From: Candidatus Obscuribacterales bacterium
GTDB taxonomy: Bacteria; Cyanobacteriota; Vampirovibrionia; Obscuribacterales; Obscuribacteraceae
Assembly (NCBI GenBank): GCA_019752635.1
Contig: JAIELX010000002.1
Location: 51,498 to 115,497 of the forward strand
Length of the DNA stretch: 64,000 bases
Reading direction: 5' to 3'
Positions 23,703 through 33,363 of this stretch are shown here, piece by piece; positions within the stretch are counted from its first letter, which is position 1, and each line of letters begins with the position of its first letter. The notes under the pieces are model-generated. The model worked only from the letters and a program-made list of their open reading frames with translations, did no database searches and was not told the origin of the DNA. The position numbers were made by a program, and so were the translations under genes.

Positions 23703-26405
23703 TTGTCGTCGTTTGGCGAATTGACGAGTGCCCTGCTGATTAGAACCAATCTAATACCCATCAAGGCGACACCATTAATGGAAATATTGCAACAACCCGC
23801 AAAGCCTGCAGAGCAGAACGCTCCGCTCCGGCAAGCGCTTACCGTCAGCGATGTGCTTCTTGCTGAGACTTACGCTAAGGCACCGTCGATAGTTACAAGG
23901 CAAGTTACCTCCGACATTGCCGGCTCTTTGAGCGCGGGAATCGCGGGCACGTGCATATGGTCGCTCAGTTCGAAAAGTAAGTATGGCTTGGCTGCTCAGG
24001 TGTTGTGCACCGCGCTCGGTGCGGGCACCACTAAGGTTGTCGTTAAGTCCGGTTTCGAGTCGGCATTGCTGCCATCGGAGTTTCACAAGACTTCCTCGGC
24101 TGACTTTGGCTGGGGGATGGTTGATGGCTTTGCCGGGGTCGCTGGAGCGAAAGTGGATCAGATCGCTTCTGCTGCGTACACTCGCAGGCTCGGCTATAGC
24201 TATGCCGGACGCGCTATCGCTGCGGAGATGGCCACAACAGTCGGCGAAAAGGCCCTAACTAACTCGATTCGCGATCGCATAGCCCTTAGCGCGGTTAGAG
24301 GAACCACCGGCGGTATGGCCGGCAGCTTTGTCTGGAGTGTTCCTCACGCTCTTCATCATAACTCTGATAAATTGGACACCATGGAAGGTTGGCGCAACGT
24401 TGGCGGCGAGGTCGGGCTGAATACGCTGGTAGGCACCGCTTTTGGTGGTGTTTTTGCTAGTGGCGTCACAACTGTGGCGAACGGTCGAGATATCTATCGC
24501 TATGCGCGCGGTGCAGTGCAAGGTGATCGTGGTGTTACTCGTATTGATGTTTTGCATTTCAATGATACTCATAGCGCAATCATCGGCGAGCAGGCAAGCC
24601 TCCCGCAACTGGCCACGGAAGCCAATCGACTAAGAGCACAATCGGCCGCTCAAGGTCGAAACTCGTTGCTCTTTGAGCTGGGTGACAATTACTCGGGCAA
24701 TGTTGTAGCCGGCTACACAAAAACTGGACTCGTCGAGACCAAAGCCGTTCAGATGATGAAACCGGACGGCTTCATTCCCGGAAACCATGTCGCTGACGCT
24801 GGTATGGGAAAGGTCGACGTTAAGGGCTGGGTCGACAACATGCGCTCGCTTCGTCAGGAGTTGGGCGAGCTGCCTGCCATCGCCACCAATCTTGAAGTGC
24901 CCGGAGTTGCCGGAATCGTTGGCGAAACAGGTATCTACAAACCTTACCGTGTTTTGGAAGTGGCAGGCAAGTCCGGTGCTAAGGAGAAAATTGGGGTCAT
25001 TGGACTGGTGACGGAGGAACTCGAGGCGGTGGCAGACCGTGCGATAGTGTACAGTCCGCATCTTGAAGCCGCAGAGAGAACGATTGCTAAGCTCAATGAG
25101 CAAGGTGTCGAGAAAATTCTCGTGCTTTCTCACCTTGGCCGAGCCAAGGATGTTGAACTTGCAACACAGTTGAAAGGCAAAGTTAGCGCGATTGTCGGTG
25201 CACATTCGCACGATATAGAACCGGTGCCGTTGTGGATTCGAAACGCTCATAACGCGTCGGACATTCCCGTCGTGCAAGCCGGTTCGAAGTCCGGTTGGCT
25301 CGGCGAATTGAATCTTGCAATCAAAGCCGACGGCACTGCGGACAAATATCGAACATTCGGCCGTCTGCATGAGATTCATTCAGGCATAAAACCGCATCCC
25401 GAGATGAAAGCGTACATTGAATCTCAAATTGGCGACGTTGCGTCCTTGGCCAGGAAAACATATCCTGCCAATATCACGGAACCTTTTTCCATGCAAGGCG
25501 TACGGGGTGAAGATGGGCGTCTAACCCCATTGGGCAGTCTTGTAAGCAAAGGGCTGCTGACAGAGGTCAATGAGCGATTGCCTCAAGTTAATGAGCAGCG
25601 CGCCCTGCTTGGATTGCAACCGTTGCAACCGCTGCAAATCATGTTGAAACACACCGGTGACATTCGCGAAAGCGTCGTGCCGGGCACAGTGGATCATTTG
25701 AAGCTGTCCAATGTTTTCATCAACACCGGTAGTGCGGAAAGAGAATTGAATGAACTCTGTACCATTCGTGTTACAGGGGATCAGCTCAAGCGAATTCTTT
25801 CATTCGGCACCGCAGATCTGGCACCGGCCTCGGTGTCGCGAACAGGTTTTCTGCAAGATCTCAAGAGTCTGTTCAGCGGTAGAAAGAGTATCGATCTACA
25901 CGACTATTCCGGTAACTTCATTCAGCCTGAGGGAATTCGCTACTCGTTCAATCGAGCCCTTCCGCCTGACAAACGAATTCTGAACGTAGAGGTATTTGAC
26001 CGCGCTGCCAATAAATTCGTTGCGATCGAAGGTTCAAAGACTTACGAAGCGCTCACTCTCTTTCATCCGGTGGACAAGTGGGGCAAAACAGGCTTGATCA
26101 CCCGCAATCGGCTTGACCCGAACTATCATTCTCCAGAGAATTGGGTTTTCGGCAAGGAACTGATGTCCGCAGACGCTCGCGCTTTGGTGAATGCGGAGCC
26201 AGTGAAGCTTTCGCAGGTCGACCTGCTTGCTTCGTATCTTCAGAGACAGGGCACTGTTTCACCGAAGAGTTTCCTTGCACCGGAAACCATTCGCGATCTG
26301 ACTCCGAAACCGTGGGCCCCACCACTAAAGCCCTCTCTCTTTCCGGTCGTCGCAACTCAGTCTGGAGATGTGTTAACAGGAAATGCAGTGCAGCGTAATA
26401 AGTAA
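23703..26405 (+). CDS. UshA-like 5'-nucleotidase/metallophosphatase with unknown N-terminal domain
   Basis: The 900-residue protein has a calcineurin-like metallophosphatase at about 275-560: DVLHFNDTHSAI, FELGDNYSGN, PGNHVAD, LSHLG and VGAHSHD supply the two-metal site. A 5'-nucleotidase C-terminal domain (MLKHTGDIRESVVPGTV ..., substrate binding) follows at about 640-830. The first 270 residues are Ala/Gly-rich helices with short hydrophobic runs (GSLSAGIAGTCIWSL, GWGMVDGFAGVAGAKVD) that I cannot assign, and no normal signal peptide precedes them. Start is uncertain: TTG 23703 has a gagggag site very close, ATG 23778 has a weaker one. Likely role is hydrolysis of nucleotides or sugar nucleotides. 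Confidence 0.82.
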   Translation: MSSFGELTSALLIRTNLIPIKATPLMEILQQPAKPAEQNAPLRQALTVSDVLLAETYAKAPSIVTRQVTSDIAGSLSAGIAGTCIWSLSSKSKYGLAAQVLCTALGAGTTKVVVKSGFESALLPSEFHKTSSADFGWGMVDGFAGVAGAKVDQIASAAYTRRLGYSYAGRAIAAEMATTVGEKALTNSIRDRIALSAVRGTTGGMAGSFVWSVPHALHHNSDKLDTMEGWRNVGGEVGLNTLVGTAFGGVFASGVTTVANGRDIYRYARGAVQGDRGVTRIDVLHFNDTHSAIIGEQASLPQLATEANRLRAQSAAQGRNSLLFELGDNYSGNVVAGYTKTGLVETKAVQMMKPDGFIPGNHVADAGMGKVDVKGWVDNMRSLRQELGELPAIATNLEVPGVAGIVGETGIYKPYRVLEVAGKSGAKEKIGVIGLVTEELEAVADRAIVYSPHLEAAERTIAKLNEQGVEKILVLSHLGRAKDVELATQLKGKVSAIVGAHSHDIEPVPLWIRNAHNASDIPVVQAGSKSGWLGELNLAIKADGTADKYRTFGRLHEIHSGIKPHPEMKAYIESQIGDVASLARKTYPANITEPFSMQGVRGEDGRLTPLGSLVSKGLLTEVNERLPQVNEQRALLGLQPLQPLQIMLKHTGDIRESVVPGTVDHLKLSNVFINTGSAERELNELCTIRVTGDQLKRILSFGTADLAPASVSRTGFLQDLKSLFSGRKSIDLHDYSGNFIQPEGIRYSFNRALPPDKRILNVEVFDRAANKFVAIEGSKTYEALTLFHPVDKWGKTGLITRNRLDPNYHSPENWVFGKELMSADARALVNAEPVKLSQVDLLASYLQRQGTVSPKSFLAPETIRDLTPKPWAPPLKPSLFPVVATQSGDVLTGNAVQRNK

Positions 26406-26520
26406 GCAGTATTAGTCAATATGGTTATCGGTCTTCTCCCTAAGAGGAAGAATGCCTGAGACGACAGCCCTGCAAGACGAGGCTCGTCCTCGAAATCTTG
26501 ATTTGTGATCGCGCGGACTT

Positions 26521-27174
26521 TTACTGCGTTAGCTCCTTAAGCCAGCCCTGATCGAACGCGTAGCGAATGAGTTGCGCTCTCGATGTGAGGCGGAGCTTTT
26601 CCAACGCTCTTGCTTTGTAGGTCTCGACGGTTTTTGACTTAATTGCGAGCTCTTTGCTGATTTGTTTGACACTCAGCCCTTCTGCTAGATAGATAACCAC
26701 GGATTTCTCTCTTGCGCTAAGAATCGCAGACTCATTCATTAGAGGTTGGTTAAGCATAAGCTTGGTCAGCTCGCCCGAAACTGCGGGGTCGAGGAAGAGA
26801 CTTCCACGAGCAACCGCTTGCAGCGCCAACAAGAGGGTTTCCGAACCCGAGGTTTTTAGCACTATGCCAATAGCACCGGACCTAACACTGCGCCGAGTGT
26901 AAGTTGCATCATTGATTGCCGTAAGTATCAGGATTTTGACTTCAGGGTTGGCCTTGTGCAAAGCTTCGACGGTCTCAAGCCCGTCTTTGCCACCGACGGA
27001 CATATCAACGATCACTACGTCCGGGTTGAGTTCGTCCAGCTGATTTATTAGTTCTTCGGGATCAGCCATGGCGCCGACGACTTTGAACTTGGGAGTTGAT
27101 TCGATTAAGCTCGTCAATAACTCCCTGATCACCCCGTGATCATCGATGATGCAAATTCTAATTTGCTCAGCCAA
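26521..27174 (-). CDS. NarL/LuxR-family response regulator
   Basis: The 217-residue protein has a receiver domain with acidic pair D11-D12, phosphoacceptor D57 in VVIVDMSVGGKDG and the conserved Lys in VLKTSG, then a LuxR-type helix-turn-helix (LSAREKSVVIYLAEGLSVKQISKELAIKSKTVETYKARALEKL). It should bind DNA when phosphorylated. No histidine kinase is adjacent, so it is an orphan regulator. Translation starts at TTG 27174, supported by aaggg about six bases upstream and by the absence of any in-frame ATG before residue 36. The 302-bp region 27175-27476 up to the divergent TPR gene should hold both promoters; I see no further gene there. Confidence 0.92.
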   Translation of the reverse strand: MAEQIRICIIDDHGVIRELLTSLIESTPKFKVVGAMADPEELINQLDELNPDVVIVDMSVGGKDGLETVEALHKANPEVKILILTAINDATYTRRSVRSGAIGIVLKTSGSETLLLALQAVARGSLFLDPAVSGELTKLMLNQPLMNESAILSAREKSVVIYLAEGLSVKQISKELAIKSKTVETYKARALEKLRLTSRAQLIRYAFDQGWLKELTQ

Positions 27175-27476
27175 TTCCGCCCTTTGCCATGTCTAGTCTG
27201 CCTACGTCGAAAGTAGTGCTTTTGCTTTCTTTCGCGATTGTACTGCCCGGAAAGGCTTACCGCCTGTACGCAAAACCCCTTACTTAGCAACCGGTTCTGC
27301 CTTACGAAACGGTTGTACTTTAGAAGCCATGCCTGGAATCGGCTGCGACACTTCAATGTAGCGAGTCTCTGCTGTATTGCGGTCTCGAAATGTGTTTACA
27401 GGAACAAGCGTTGGCTGCGGTCTTTTGTTGATGTGTTACGATTTTCTTTGCACCGCTAGTGGAGGCTTGGGTCGAA

Positions 27477-28208
27477 TTGACTCGCGCAAAGTTTGCTTGC
27501 CTGCTGCTTTCGCTTTGCCTCGTACTCACCGCCGACCACACAGTAGTCGCACGGGGAGACGACCCGACCGAGGCTTGTTTGCTGGGGCTGCGCCTTGCAG
27601 ACGAAGGAAAATTTACAGAATCGTTGGCGGCGCTAAAGCGCGCTATCAGTCTCAACCCGGCGATGGCGCAAGCTTATAATGCCAGGGCTCGCGTTTGGAA
27701 CCGCCTGGCAGAGTATCAGAACGCCATTGTGGATTGTAATAAGTGTTTGGCGCTAGACGGTACCTTCGCACCTGCTTACTGCAACAGGGCCGCGGCATTC
27801 TTCAAACTGAAACAGTTCGACAAAGCATTAGCCGACGCGGATAAAGCTCTGGCGCTCGACAAATCGCCGGCAGCTACTGCGGCCGCCTCTCGTGCTAAAG
27901 CGAGTGCGTTGATTGAACTGGGCAAGGCAAAAGAGGCTCTGGTCGATTGTGATAAGGGCATTGAGTTGGAGCCGACGTTCCCTGATAGCTATTACATTCG
28001 TGCTCGGGCGTATAACAAGCTTGCGCGCTACAACGATGCTGTCAGAGACTGCGCCAAATCGCTCACGCTCTACGCCAATTCGCCCAGCGCCTATGAAATT
28101 CGCGCAGAGGCCTATCGAAAGCTGGGGCACGATGTGCTCGCCGATAATGATCTGGCGAAGGCTCAGCAGCTGAAAGCTGCGCTGGAACAAATGAAGAAGC
28201 AACGTTAG
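27477..28208 (+). CDS. Exported TPR-repeat protein
   Basis: The protein has about 243 residues with signal peptide MTRAKFACLLLSLCLVLTA, then five TPR units from about residue 32 (ACLLGLRLADEGKFTESLAAL, AYNARARVWNRLAEYQNAI, and so on). I prefer TTG 27477 because ggagg lies 11 bases upstream and a clean signal peptide results; GTG 27459 in the same frame would overlap that site. Function is limited to a presumed periplasmic or secreted scaffold. It converges with the next gene, overlapping its 3' end by four bases. Confidence 0.75.
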   Translation: MTRAKFACLLLSLCLVLTADHTVVARGDDPTEACLLGLRLADEGKFTESLAALKRAISLNPAMAQAYNARARVWNRLAEYQNAIVDCNKCLALDGTFAPAYCNRAAAFFKLKQFDKALADADKALALDKSPAATAAASRAKASALIELGKAKEALVDCDKGIELEPTFPDSYYIRARAYNKLARYNDAVRDCAKSLTLYANSPSAYEIRAEAYRKLGHDVLADNDLAKAQQLKAALEQMKKQR

Positions 28209-28903
28209 AATAGAAGGAATCGTTTCTTTTGTTTTTGAGCGAGTTTATTAGCAACTTCGTCGAGCGATTTATTGTCGGAGCCGGGATTTGTTGCCGCCTC
28301 TTTCGATTCTTCTTTAGAAGCACCGGTGGCAGCGACCTTATCCATATCGCTAGTGACTTTGTGTTCCAATAGTGCTTCTGCCGCTCGTTTTTGCTGTTCG
28401 ACTCTTGCTTTGATTATTTTGTCTTTCTCGAGAGTTTTTGCAATTCTGTGGAGTTGAGACAACATTGCACGGGCTTCGAGCTGCTCGCTGACGTCGGCAT
28501 CGTGCCACCGTATAAGGTTCCATTCGTGGATGCTGTCAGCCAAAAGCTTTTCGTCGATGGGTCCCTTCTCTTCGTAAAGTTTGCCGGCAAGACCGCGCGC
28601 CAACAGAAGGTGATTCTCGGGGTAACCGGGATCACATTGCACTGCTTTCCTTGCCTTCCTGATTGCGTCATCCCATCGATGATCGCGCAGTAGGCCATCT
28701 ACTTGCATGCGCAATTCGAAAGATTCAACAAGCCTTCCGCCTTGACCTGTACCGTAGTATGCTTCGTCTGGCTTCTCTTGCGAGTATTGTTTACCACTGT
28801 CTTTGATGTTGGGCGAGATATAATCAGCTTGCGCCGATGGTATTGCGGACAGTGCGCACAGCATTAATCCAAAACAGAGTAGCGATTGTTTGCTTCTGTT
28901 CAT
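28205..28903 (-). CDS. Exported TPR-like protein in the lysC operon
   Basis: The 232-residue protein has a signal peptide ending SAQA-DY. Residues 68-115 form a TPR-like pair (LLRDHRWDDAIRKARKAVQCDPGYPENHLLLARGL), followed by a long charged helical region and a Lys-rich, low-complexity end. I cannot assign a function. Its ATG follows the stop of the coiled-coil gene directly (TAA-ATG), so the two are coupled. Confidence 0.7.
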   Translation of the reverse strand: MNRSKQSLLCFGLMLCALSAIPSAQADYISPNIKDSGKQYSQEKPDEAYYGTGQGGRLVESFELRMQVDGLLRDHRWDDAIRKARKAVQCDPGYPENHLLLARGLAGKLYEEKGPIDEKLLADSIHEWNLIRWHDADVSEQLEARAMLSQLHRIAKTLEKDKIIKARVEQQKRAAEALLEHKVTSDMDKVAATGASKEESKEAATNPGSDNKSLDEVANKLAQKQKKRFLLF

Positions 28904-29296
28904 TTATTTTTCCTCGTCCTGTACTTCATCATCCGTGGCTTCCTCGACGTCTGCATCGACCACCTCTTTGCCTTCATTTCTGGCGGCATACTCGGCTCTC
29001 ATCTGCGCTATCTCGACGTCTATCTCTTCAAGTCGAAGTTCAATTCTTTCTAGATGATTCAGTTCACTGACGATTTCTTCCATCAGCTGCGCGGAATCCA
29101 TTGCTTTGGATTTCTTGTAAACACCATAAGTCTTGGTGCCGATCTCCTTCAGTAGTCGGTCTCTTTCAGTCTTTTGCGTCTGCTTTTCCACGCCCAATGC
29201 AGTGATGCGACCAACCAGCTTTGCCTGCTGACCCGCAGCTTTCGTTCCGGTCTTGAATTTGTCTACGAATTTGTCAAAGGGCGATGGCGGGGTCAT
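28904..29296 (-). CDS. Small coiled-coil protein of unknown function
   Basis: The 130-residue protein has a predicted coiled coil over about 25-105 (heptad pattern in LMEEIVSELNHLERIELRLEEIDVEIAQM) and a strongly acidic tail. No signal peptide is visible; it is probably cytoplasmic. The start ATG 29296 has a clean ggagg site. It lies 18 bp after lysC and directly before the exported TPR-like gene. I do not recognise the family. Confidence 0.7.
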   Translation of the reverse strand: MTPPSPFDKFVDKFKTGTKAAGQQAKLVGRITALGVEKQTQKTERDRLLKEIGTKTYGVYKKSKAMDSAQLMEEIVSELNHLERIELRLEEIDVEIAQMRAEYAARNEGKEVVDADVEEATDDEVQDEEK

Positions 29297-29314
29297 GAAT
29301 CCTCCGGTCCGGGG

Positions 29315-30616
29315 TTAAGTTGTTGTCTTGGGTTCTGAAAGACTGTTGCCGTTGCAAAAGGCGTCGTGCAAATGTTTGACGGCTTGATCCTTATACTTCG
29401 CCGGCACTACTGCAGAAACGCTGATGTTGGACGTGCTTATCATGGCAACCGGGATCGAGGCGGCACTCAATGCGCCAATTATATCGCCGCGTCGGTGACA
29501 TTCGGTAGCTCCGATTCCTACAACGGATATGCGGGCGACATCCGTGTCTACGCTCAAGATAGTGCCGTTGTTCTGCGGGAAGTATTCAAGAATGACTTCT
29601 TTTGCTTCGCGAGAGAGTCGTTTTTCGCAGTTGAATTCTATTTGCGAAACAGTGTCGCCCGTGCGAACCACGTTTACTTGTTCGCGGTTCAAACCGAGGC
29701 TGCTCAAATCATCCAGAAGTCGTTCCGTTTTGCTGTTGTAGTGCAAATATGTCGAATCGACCGTGGTTTCATGCACCGAGGCAGTGGATTCCTTAACGGA
29801 AAAATCTTGCCGCACGCTTAGTTTGAAGGACACTCTATTGGTATCAAGGGCGACACCGCAAATTTGATAGTCCGGTGCCAGATCGCGGGACGTAACTAGC
29901 GTTCCCGTATCGTCCGGTTCAAAGGTTGAGCGCAGACGAATAGGGACGCGATTGCGCATTGCCAGTTCAACTGATCGGGCGTTCAATACTTGAGCCCCGG
30001 CTGACGCCAATTCCAGCATCTCTTCGTAGCTTATGGCGTGAAGTCTGCGCGCCTTGCCGTAAGAGCGCGGGTCCGTGGTGTAAACTCCGTTCACGTCCGT
30101 ATAGATATCGCAACACTCAGCTTTCAACGCCGCGGCCAGAGCCACTGCGGTTGTGTCGGAGCCTCCGCGCCCAAGCGTTGTGATGTCGCTAGTGCGAGTC
30201 ATGCCTTGAAAGCCCGCAACCACAGCAATTTCGCCTCGGCGTAGCGAGGTTTCCAAACGACTTGGCTGTACGGTTTTAATGCGAGCGAAAGTGTGTGTCT
30301 CGTCGGTCAAAATGCCGGCTTGCGCGCCTGTAAACGAACGCGCCTTCAGACCCATCTTCTGCAGTGCCATTGCCACAAGCGAAATTGAAACCTGTTCGCC
30401 CGTACAAAGCAGCATATCCATTTCGCGCGGGTCGGGCCGGTCGTTGACCTGCTCGGATAACTCTATGAGCTGGTCAGTTGTATGCCCCATTGCCGATACG
30501 ACCACGACGAGTTCTTTTCCGTCGCGAGCCGAGTCTGCCACTATTTTTGCGACTTTCCGGATGTGTTCCGGATCGCGCACTGAGGTGCCGCCAAATTTTT
30601 GTACTAATCGAGCCAT
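29315..30616 (-). CDS. lysC: Aspartate kinase
   Basis: LysC phosphorylates aspartate at the head of Lys, Met and Thr synthesis. The 433-residue protein begins MARLVQKFGGTSV, the kinase signature, and has LGRGGSDTTAVALAAAL and DIYTDVNGVYTTDPR in the catalytic domain. Two ACT-type regulatory domains follow (about 265-340 and 345-425), including ISVVGIGATECHRRGDIIGAL and SISVVVP-like strands near ISTSNISVSAVV. Feedback control by Lys or Thr is therefore likely. It is first in an operon with two proteins of unknown role; no other amino-acid gene is adjacent. Confidence 0.95.
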   Translation of the reverse strand: MARLVQKFGGTSVRDPEHIRKVAKIVADSARDGKELVVVVSAMGHTTDQLIELSEQVNDRPDPREMDMLLCTGEQVSISLVAMALQKMGLKARSFTGAQAGILTDETHTFARIKTVQPSRLETSLRRGEIAVVAGFQGMTRTSDITTLGRGGSDTTAVALAAALKAECCDIYTDVNGVYTTDPRSYGKARRLHAISYEEMLELASAGAQVLNARSVELAMRNRVPIRLRSTFEPDDTGTLVTSRDLAPDYQICGVALDTNRVSFKLSVRQDFSVKESTASVHETTVDSTYLHYNSKTERLLDDLSSLGLNREQVNVVRTGDTVSQIEFNCEKRLSREAKEVILEYFPQNNGTILSVDTDVARISVVGIGATECHRRGDIIGALSAASIPVAMISTSNISVSAVVPAKYKDQAVKHLHDAFCNGNSLSEPKTTT

Positions 30617-30808
30617 ATTTATACCGCTGAAGCTACTTCCGATCGTTGGCGCACTGTTGCAAAGTGTTGTTGCCGGGCGCTTGGAAGCTTGCCATCATGA
30701 TAACTGGTTCAAGCTTTTCTAGGCTGAGCGCCGGCTAATGAGATTGAAATCAGGTTGCCTACGCTTCCTACGACGTTGTCATGCACGGCTGAGTGTCAGG
30801 CGCAAAGT

Positions 30809-30840
30809 AAAAGTCCCGATCATTTCCGACCGGGACTTTT
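30809..30840 (-). terminator. Rho-independent terminator after the pilin operon
   Basis: aaaagtcccg (30809-30818) pairs with cgggactttt (30831-30840) across a 12-base loop. The A/T ends give a U-tract on either strand, so it can stop the pilin operon reading leftward and is symmetrical enough to act on rightward transcripts too. Confidence 0.8.
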
Positions 30841-30867
30841 GGGAGATAAAACTCCAAGGGTAACTTC

Positions 30868-32379
30868 CTACTGAGATTGATAGTTCTCTGGAACTTCCTG
30901 CCAACTCACGACTGTATAACGAGAGAATTGGTTCGCAGTTGAACTCACTGTTGTTGTCGTAGTTTGTGGTGCTGTAAACAAACTCATGTTTGACAACGCT
31001 GCATCATAGTGGAATGAGCCGCGTGCCCCACCCCCGTTAAGCGTAGCGGAGTTCCCTATGACCGCTCCGTACATTTGTCCATTGCCCTTAAGCGCAACTT
31101 CCGCATTAGGTGCATATAGGATGCCTCTGAACTCACCGTTGCCAGCAACCTTTACTTGTTGATTCCCGGTATAGAAGATTTGCAGAGCCGCCGGTTTACC
31201 ATTTGCGTTGGTTATTCGTCCGTTACCAGCTACGGTAATAGACGCGTTTGTACCTTCTACCCAAATACGAACAGGACTTGTTGGGGTTCCGTTAGTTGTT
31301 AGCACTGCGCTTCCGGATAAAGAGATTGAGCTTGTGTAGTAGTCTCCAGCGGCCAACGTAGTATTGCCGCTAATTGGGGGTCTTTGAGTAGCTCCGACGG
31401 GATGACTGGGCACCGATGGCAGTGTCACTGGTGTCATAGACATGCTGCCAAGCTTTGGTGTGAGAGTGTTATTGGTGTCGGCATTGTTGAGTTTCTCTTG
31501 TGTTCCTGCGACATTCGGACCACTGGATGGATCGTTGCCGGTGACGTTGGTGACTGTTATCGTACCGTTTGAACGTGCACGGCCATAAATTCGTCCACTT
31601 CCCGAAACTGCACCTGCTCCGGATGCGTAAGATATTGCGTTTCCGCCGACGTCGCCCCCCCCGATGTTGATCGCGCCGTTCGCGCGAATATCAGCGCTGT
31701 CATTTGCGTATGTGGTCGGGTTTGCGTTGGTGTTTGAGTTGTAAGTATTGGTTTCGTAGTTGTTTCCGGTGAAATTAACCCCTCCACCCATCAGCATTGC
31801 ACCATTTATTGTCACAGGTACTTGCGTAGTTGTAGTGGTGGAAGTCTGGGTTGCTACAGTTGTCATGTTTGGTTTGAGGATAGCTCTGAGCCGTTTTCGT
31901 TGACCGGACATTGTCACATCGGCCTCAACGAGGCGCCACAGGATCGAACTGACTCCATTGGTACCGTTCTGACCGTAGTAGAAGGTTTTGTCTTCCCAAA
32001 GGTAGGAACCGGTGTATCCACCTTGTCCAGCTACAGGCTGTTGTGGCTGCTTACGATACACAATGACATTGCCAGTGGCATTGGCGACACCGCAGTTGTA
32101 CATTACTGATGTGGGGATAGGTGTTGACCGGGAGGTTTGATTCACCCCGGGGTCAATCGATGGGGTGGTGGCGTTCATTTGTTGAACCGCCCAATCCAAA
32201 GCTGTTTCCGCTACATTCCGTTGTATAAGCTCTGATCGGGCTTTTGTCACTCTGTTGTAACTCGGCATTACCGTGCTGAACAGACCGGCAATCATTAGCG
32301 TGCTGACCAACCCGATAGACAACACCGTGACAAGTGAGTGTCCACTTTCGTCGCGACCATTTAAAGTTCGTTCTATCAT
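30868..32379 (-). CDS. Pilin-like protein with PilX-type N-terminus and DUF7305-like C-terminus
   Basis: The 503-residue protein has a single N-terminal hydrophobic helix (HSLVTVLSIGLVSTLMIAGLFSTV) after a short basic leader, as in PilX-like minor pilins, although the usual Glu5 is absent. The middle is Thr/Asn/Gly-rich. The C-terminal 150 residues (ALQIFYTGNQQVKVAGNG, FRGILYAPNAEVALKGNG, MYGAVIGNSATLNGGG) form the repeated beta pattern of DUF7305. It ends a three-gene pilin operon, 12 bp behind the PilW-like gene. A role in type IV pilus or pseudopilus tips is inferred. Confidence 0.75.
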   Translation of the reverse strand: MIERTLNGRDESGHSLVTVLSIGLVSTLMIAGLFSTVMPSYNRVTKARSELIQRNVAETALDWAVQQMNATTPSIDPGVNQTSRSTPIPTSVMYNCGVANATGNVIVYRKQPQQPVAGQGGYTGSYLWEDKTFYYGQNGTNGVSSILWRLVEADVTMSGQRKRLRAILKPNMTTVATQTSTTTTTQVPVTINGAMLMGGGVNFTGNNYETNTYNSNTNANPTTYANDSADIRANGAINIGGGDVGGNAISYASGAGAVSGSGRIYGRARSNGTITVTNVTGNDPSSGPNVAGTQEKLNNADTNNTLTPKLGSMSMTPVTLPSVPSHPVGATQRPPISGNTTLAAGDYYTSSISLSGSAVLTTNGTPTSPVRIWVEGTNASITVAGNGRITNANGKPAALQIFYTGNQQVKVAGNGEFRGILYAPNAEVALKGNGQMYGAVIGNSATLNGGGARGSFHYDAALSNMSLFTAPQTTTTTVSSTANQFSRYTVVSWQEVPENYQSQ

Positions 32380-32391
32380 ATCGATCCCCTC

Positions 32392-33363
32392 CTAAGGTGC
32401 AACGGTCTGCGGGACACCGGCTGCGGTGGCACTGGTATTATTTCTCAAGAAAAATTCCGATTTTAAAGCTAAAACCTGCTGTTGTTTGAAATTTCCGGAA
32501 GATTGTGGATTGGCGCTGGTATCGTTGTGTTGCTTGATTTCGAGGTTGACAACGACACCGTTAAACAAGGCACCCCAAGTTGTTCGAGGCGTGCCGACAG
32601 GTTCCTCAAAACCGTTTCGCGGAGTGCCTCCGGGGTCCAAGGCATAGAGATACTGGAAAACTATAGGAGCCCCGTTCGGATTCGCTGTAGGACGCGGTCC
32701 GACTATCCCTGAGCAAATTCTCATTGGACCAACTCTTGCCGGTAGCTGGTTCGAAGAGTTGTTTACTCCTGGTACTTTCATCCAGTCAAGAACGTATTCA
32801 TTGGGGTGTCCCGCTTGGTCCGGGTCGAGATAACATCTGTAGATGTGTGTTTCAACGTTTTCGATAGTAGTGCCATTGAAAATAGTAACGCCGGGAAAAC
32901 CATAGTTGGCGCTAGCAGTGTTATTGTCGAAGATTGGTACCTGTACTACTAGCGTCTGATTCCCTATCGTGTACGGCGGTGCACCGAAGGAGTTCGTTTG
33001 CGAACCTGAAGGCCAACCTCCAGACGGAGCCGCACCATTGTTGTAGACTGGGTTTTGTCCGCCGGGAGAAGGAAAAATGTTCGTCCCAACCACGGCGCCA
33101 ATCGTAGCGTCGTAGGTGCCGTAACAGTCTCCCAGCGTTCGCCCCATGCGAACGTCTCTCCCTATTTTCTCCAATGCGTGTCTTGCCATGTCTACTGCAT
33201 CGCACTTGTTATTGAGCTTTTTGGATTGCCCCATTGTTGCGACGAGCATTCCGAAAATTGCAGTCGAGACGAAACTCATGACTAGAACAGTGATTACTAA
33301 TTCAACCAGGCTGGCACCGCCTGCGGTTCTTCTTAGAGCGGCTCTCTTGTGACTATGTCTCAT
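32392..33363 (-). CDS. PilW/GspJ-like prepilin protein
   Basis: The 323-residue protein has a type III signal sequence: a basic leader, then GGASLVELVITVLVMSFVSTAIFGML with Glu at position +5 after the predicted G-A cleavage. The globular part is Asn/Gly/Pro-rich with four Cys. Its ATG overlaps the stop of the PilV-like gene by one base (TAATG), fixing the start at 33363; the open frame extends further only by reading into that gene. It is a probable minor pilin processed by prepilin peptidase, which is not in the window. Confidence 0.8.
   Translation of the reverse strand: MRHSHKRAALRRTAGGASLVELVITVLVMSFVSTAIFGMLVATMGQSKKLNNKCDAVDMARHALEKIGRDVRMGRTLGDCYGTYDATIGAVVGTNIFPSPGGQNPVYNNGAAPSGGWPSGSQTNSFGAPPYTIGNQTLVVQVPIFDNNTASANYGFPGVTIFNGTTIENVETHIYRCYLDPDQAGHPNEYVLDWMKVPGVNNSSNQLPARVGPMRICSGIVGPRPTANPNGAPIVFQYLYALDPGGTPRNGFEEPVGTPRTTWGALFNGVVVNLEIKQHNDTSANPQSSGNFKQQQVLALKSEFFLRNNTSATAAGVPQTVAP

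Noticed and set aside
24630..25379. 249-codon minus-strand frame opposite the nucleotidase
   Set aside because: Antisense shadow; the plus strand has all metallophosphatase motifs.
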